Under the pieces are notes generated by a model, which worked only from the letters and a program-made list of their open reading frames with translations, was not told where the DNA came from and ran no database searches. DNA of 64,000 nt, from NCBI GenBank assembly GCA_027493055.1, contig JAPUDO010000031.1, forward strand, positions 26,350-90,349, read 5' to 3'. Below are positions 61,179 to 64,000 of this stretch, piece by piece. Both the position numbers and the translations under genes were made by a program. This DNA comes from Niabella sp. (GTDB lineage: Bacteria > Bacteroidota > Bacteroidia > Chitinophagales > Chitinophagaceae). The stretch's first letter is position 1. Each line of letters begins with the position of its first letter.

Positions 61179-62465
61179 ATGTATCCTAATTTATATTATG
61201 TTTTCAGGGATTGGTTTGGAGTAGAATGGAAGTTTTTGCATTTTGTAAATTCATTTGGCTTTTTTGTTGCCGTGGGTTTTCTTGTGTGCTCAGTTGTTCT
61301 GGCACGTGAGCTGAGGCGTAAAAGCAGGGATGGTGTTTTTCAGCCTACTGAAGAAACCATAACGGTAGGAGAGCCCGCTACTATAGGTGAGCTGGTAAGT
61401 AATTTTTTATTAGGCTTTGTACTGGGATATAAGGTGCTGGGTTTGCTGTTTGTAGATAATACATTTAAGGTAAACCCCCAGGAATATATTTTTTCATCGC
61501 AGGGTAACTGGCTGGCCGGTATGGTATTGGGTGCTGTATTTGCCGCCATGAAATGGAGAGAGAAAAACAGGCAAAAGCTGGCCAAACCGGAAAAAAGAAC
61601 TATAAGGGTATGGCCGCATGACAGGGTAGGCGAGATCACTATGATAGCCCTGATATTTGGTCTGGTAGGCGCCAAGCTATTTGACACTTTTGAGAACTGG
61701 GATTCTTTCTTACAGGATCCGTCTTCTATTTTTTCGGCATCAGGCTTAACTTTTTACGGCGGACTGATATTAGCCGGTATTGCACTTTGGTGGTACACCC
61801 GCAAGCATAAAATACCTTTCATCCATTTTGTAGATGTAATGGGTCCGGTAATGATGCTGGCTTATGCTTTGGGAAGGATTGGCTGCCAGGTGTCGGGAGA
61901 TGGTGACTGGGGTATTTATAATGCAGCTTTTAAAACAACTCCAAACGGAGGTATTCTTCCTGCAACCCAGGCTGATTTTAACAGCGCTTTGGCCACCCAT
62001 GCTGATTTTTTTGCAAGGCATGAATCGCATCATGCATTTTTTCCTAAACCGGGCTTTTTAAAATTTCTGCCCGACTGGTTTTTTGCCTATGATTTTCCGC
62101 ATAATGTAAACGAAACCGGTGTAAAACTGGCTAACTGTACCGATCTGCAATATTGCAATCATTTGCCGGCGCCTGTATTCCCTACTTCTTTATATGAAAT
62201 CATTATGTGCCTGATATTGTTCGGCATATTGTGGATGTTAAGGAAGCGGATTAGAATTCCGGGGCTTTTATTTGGTATTTACCTGGTTTTTAACGGTGTA
62301 GAGCGTTTTTTTATAGAGCGGATAAGAGTAAATGTAAAGATGGACTTTTTAGGAATGGAAGTAACTCAGGCGCAGCTCATTTCTTCGGGGATTATTATTG
62401 CAGGTATTGCCATGATTGTTTTTGCTAAAACAAATTATAAAAAGATAAAACCAAAGGCTGATTAA
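61179..62465 (+). CDS. lgt: Prolipoprotein diacylglyceryl transferase
   Basis: This 428-aa inner-membrane enzyme adds diacylglycerol to the lipobox Cys of prelipoproteins. It has about seven or eight helices with the Lgt signature GRIGCQVSGDGDWG, the HPTSLYE-like phrase FPTSLYEIIMC and ERFFIERIRVN. It is longer than the usual 270-300 aa because of an N-terminal extension of about 100 residues, a periplasmic insert (about 245-325) and the tail. This larger form is common in Bacteroidota. It is monocistronic, before rpoD. Confidence 0.93.
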   Translation: MYPNLYYVFRDWFGVEWKFLHFVNSFGFFVAVGFLVCSVVLARELRRKSRDGVFQPTEETITVGEPATIGELVSNFLLGFVLGYKVLGLLFVDNTFKVNPQEYIFSSQGNWLAGMVLGAVFAAMKWREKNRQKLAKPEKRTIRVWPHDRVGEITMIALIFGLVGAKLFDTFENWDSFLQDPSSIFSASGLTFYGGLILAGIALWWYTRKHKIPFIHFVDVMGPVMMLAYALGRIGCQVSGDGDWGIYNAAFKTTPNGGILPATQADFNSALATHADFFARHESHHAFFPKPGFLKFLPDWFFAYDFPHNVNETGVKLANCTDLQYCNHLPAPVFPTSLYEIIMCLILFGILWMLRKRIRIPGLLFGIYLVFNGVERFFIERIRVNVKMDFLGMEVTQAQLISSGIIIAGIAMIVFAKTNYKKIKPKAD

Positions 62466-62538
62466 ATACGTTATAAGGTAGTGTTGTGGGAAAACGCAGA
62501 AGATTAACGATAGTTTTTGGGCTTGTTGCTCTTAACTA

Positions 62539-62569
62539 TTGATTTTCTTCTTATTTCTGCGTACCTTTG
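62539..62569 (+). promoter_or_regulatory. Canonical promoter of rpoD
   Basis: TTG (62539-62541), 20 nt, TACCTTTG (62562-62569). The -7 octamer is identical to that of the Rpn-like gene at 60098. The rpoD ATG follows after 67 bp. Confidence 0.75.
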
Positions 62570-62636
62570 CATGTTATTATATATTTAGGCAGAATCCCAC
62601 GCTTAGTTACCAAAAAAGGTTATATACATTTAAGAT

Positions 62637-63494
62637 ATGCGTCAGCTCAAAATTGCTACACAGATTACCAACAGAGATTCACAGGCTGTTGAAAAATACC
62701 TGCAGGAGATCTCTAAAATTTCCATGATTACACCGGAGGAGGAAACTACACTTGCTCACAAAATAAAAATGGGCGACCAGCGCGCTTTGGATAAGCTCGT
62801 TCAGGCTAACCTTCGTTTCGTTGTGTCAGTGGCCAAACAGTACCAGCATCAGGGTTTGTCTTTAAGTGATTTGATCAACGAAGGGAACCTGGGGTTGATC
62901 AAAGCTGCTCAGCGTTTTGATGAAACCAAAGGGTTTAAATTCATTTCGTACGCCGTATGGTGGATCCGCCAGAGCATTTTACAGGCTTTGGCAGAACAGG
63001 GACGTTTGGTGCGCTTACCTCAAAACAAGATAGGTACCTATAATAAAGCTAATAAGGCTTATATGGCTTTTGAGCAGGAGCATGAGAGGGAGCCTTCTAC
63101 CGAAGAGCTTTCTGAACTGCTTGAAATGAGCGAAACGGAGATCAACAATATTTTCCAGAGCAATACCCGCCACACTTCCCTGGATGCACCTGTGCACGAA
63201 GCAGAAGATGTAGCTATGGGCGATCTGCTGGAAGGTGGATCAGACACTGATGATGATGTGATGAAAGATTCTTTGCGCAATGAAATTCGCCGTGTATTGA
63301 AATCCCTTTCTCCGCGTGAAGCGGAAATTGTAAATGCCTATTTTGGCCTGGACGGAGAGAACGGTGTAACCATTGAGCAGATCGGCCAGAAATATGATCT
63401 TACCAAAGAACGCATCCGCCAAATCAAAGAGCGTGCTATCAAGCGTCTTCAAAAGGCAAGGTACAGTAGTGCGCTGAAGTCTTATTTAGGATAA
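62637..63494 (+). CDS. rpoD: Primary RNA polymerase sigma factor
   Basis: This 285-aa sigma-70 factor has a short region 1.2 (AVEKYLQEISKISMITPEEE), region 2 (LRFVVSVAKQYQHQGLSLSD, FISYAVWWIRQSI), region 3 and region 4 (LSPREAEIVNAYFGLDGENG, LTKERIRQIKERAIKRL). The short form without region 1.1 is the house-keeping factor of Bacteroidota and reads the TTTG/TAnnTTTG promoters seen in this window. It has its own canonical promoter and terminator. Confidence 0.95.
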   Translation: MRQLKIATQITNRDSQAVEKYLQEISKISMITPEEETTLAHKIKMGDQRALDKLVQANLRFVVSVAKQYQHQGLSLSDLINEGNLGLIKAAQRFDETKGFKFISYAVWWIRQSILQALAEQGRLVRLPQNKIGTYNKANKAYMAFEQEHEREPSTEELSELLEMSETEINNIFQSNTRHTSLDAPVHEAEDVAMGDLLEGGSDTDDDVMKDSLRNEIRRVLKSLSPREAEIVNAYFGLDGENGVTIEQIGQKYDLTKERIRQIKERAIKRLQKARYSSALKSYLG

Positions 63495-63516
63495 TCCTGA
63501 ATTTTGTATAGATATT

Positions 63517-63545
63517 AAAAACTCCGGTCAAAGCCGGAGTTTTTT
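63517..63545. terminator. Intrinsic terminator of rpoD
   Basis: AAAAACTCCGG pairs with CCGGAGTTTTT around TCAAAG, followed by more T. The A and T tracts make it usable in both directions; the next gene (minus) ends at 63569. Confidence 0.9.
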
Positions 63546-63568
63546 CATTTTCATGGAAAGGGTAGGGA

Positions 63569-64000
63569 TCAAAGGAATATTTTAAAACCGATGCCGAAGT
63601 TTTCTAAAAGTCCTGAGTTTAAATTAGTATATACATTGAATGCCTCCTGGTTGGTTTGTGCAGAAACACCTTCGGTGTCTGATTTTGTTTTTGAATAGTT
63701 AATGCCCAGAATACCAGGCATCGCAAGCTCCATATGTACATTCCTGAGTACTGCATATGAAATACCAGGTGTAAAGGAAATACTGCCGCTATTTCCGGTT
63801 ATAGAGACTTTGTTTCCAACATTATTTGTGCTTCGTAAATTTGAATAAAGCGCATCACCTTGTCCGAATAAATAAAAATCGTTTCCGAGTTGCTTATAGG
63901 CTCTGTAAAAGACGCCTACTCCTTTTGTATGGCCCTTCAGATCAATCTGTGTTGCAGAATTATTTGTATAAAAACTTTTTTGGGGAGCATAAATAAGTGC
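63569..64000 (-). CDS. Outer-membrane beta-barrel protein (partial, C-terminal end)
   Basis: Translating the minus strand from the window edge gives 143 codons ending at a TGA at 63569-63571, final residues NFGIGFKIFL. Alternating Tyr/Phe strands (GVGVFYRAYKQLG, FTPGISYAV) and the terminal aromatic residue close to the stop fit an outer-membrane barrel of the porin-family type found in Bacteroidota. The start lies outside the window, so family and length cannot be set. Confidence 0.65.
   Translation of the reverse strand, partial: ALIYAPQKSFYTNNSATQIDLKGHTKGVGVFYRAYKQLGNDFYLFGQGDALYSNLRSTNNVGNKVSITGNSGSISFTPGISYAVLRNVHMELAMPGILGINYSKTKSDTEGVSAQTNQEAFNVYTNLNSGLLENFGIGFKIFL

Overview
The window looks like the chromosome of a Bacteroidota bacterium, most likely family Chitinophagaceae (genus inferred only loosely; Niabella-like). 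Evidence: a SusC/SusD pair, a fused LpxC-FabZ, a short (285 aa) primary sigma factor without a long region 1.1, a bacterial serine palmitoyltransferase-like enzyme, promoters of the Bacteroidota type (TTG/TTTG, about 20 nt, TAnnTTTG), and several GC-rich palindromic intergenic repeats. No tRNA, rRNA, CRISPR array, phage or insertion sequence was seen.

Layout. 1-443: repeat-rich DNA without a gene. 444-7606: DUF1543 protein, YyaL/DUF255 thioredoxin-fold protein, secreted-type esterase, an ATP-grasp plus YbdK-type carboxylate-amine ligase pair (a possible gamma-glutamyl peptide pathway), and an overlapping SprT / membrane protein / AtpZ trio. 7752-26865: mostly housekeeping genes: PBP1A, serine palmitoyltransferase, PEP carboxylase, inorganic pyrophosphatase, NlpC/P60 hydrolase, an ECF sigma factor with a short anti-sigma-like protein, a Mur ligase, LpxC-FabZ and GyrB, with several lipoproteins and secreted proteins of unknown role. 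At 12180-12451 there is a probable 30-aa gene with its own promoter and a strong ribosome binding site.

27738-57314 is the centrepiece: a 29.6-kb block, all on the + strand, for pectin/polygalacturonate use. It begins with SusC and SusD, a strong hairpin terminator, then secreted enzymes (LamG protein, PL10 pectate lyase, a beta-helix pectinase-like protein, GH43, GH28, GH105 with an extra C-terminal domain, and a lipoprotein copy of that same extra domain). It continues with cytosolic steps: UxaC, UxaB and two UxaA paralogues for galacturonate; KduI and two KduD paralogues for unsaturated uronates; YhcH; KdgK and KdgA to pyruvate plus glyceraldehyde 3-phosphate; and an ExuT-type transporter, ending in a bidirectional terminator. 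No transcriptional regulator lies in or next to the block.

57391-64000: a secreted protein, Hsp20, bacilliredoxin, an Rpn/PD-(D/E)XK nuclease-like protein, Lgt, the primary sigma factor RpoD, and the C-terminal end of an outer-membrane barrel protein cut by the window edge.

The most interesting unexplained items are: intergenic repeats that have entered coding sequence (the YyaL gene; the N-terminus of the PL10 lyase, where a 201-bp duplication surrounds palindromes), the promoter/small-ORF unit at 12.2-12.5 kb, the duplicated GH105 accessory domain, and word-like repeats that sit directly in front of start codons in this operon.
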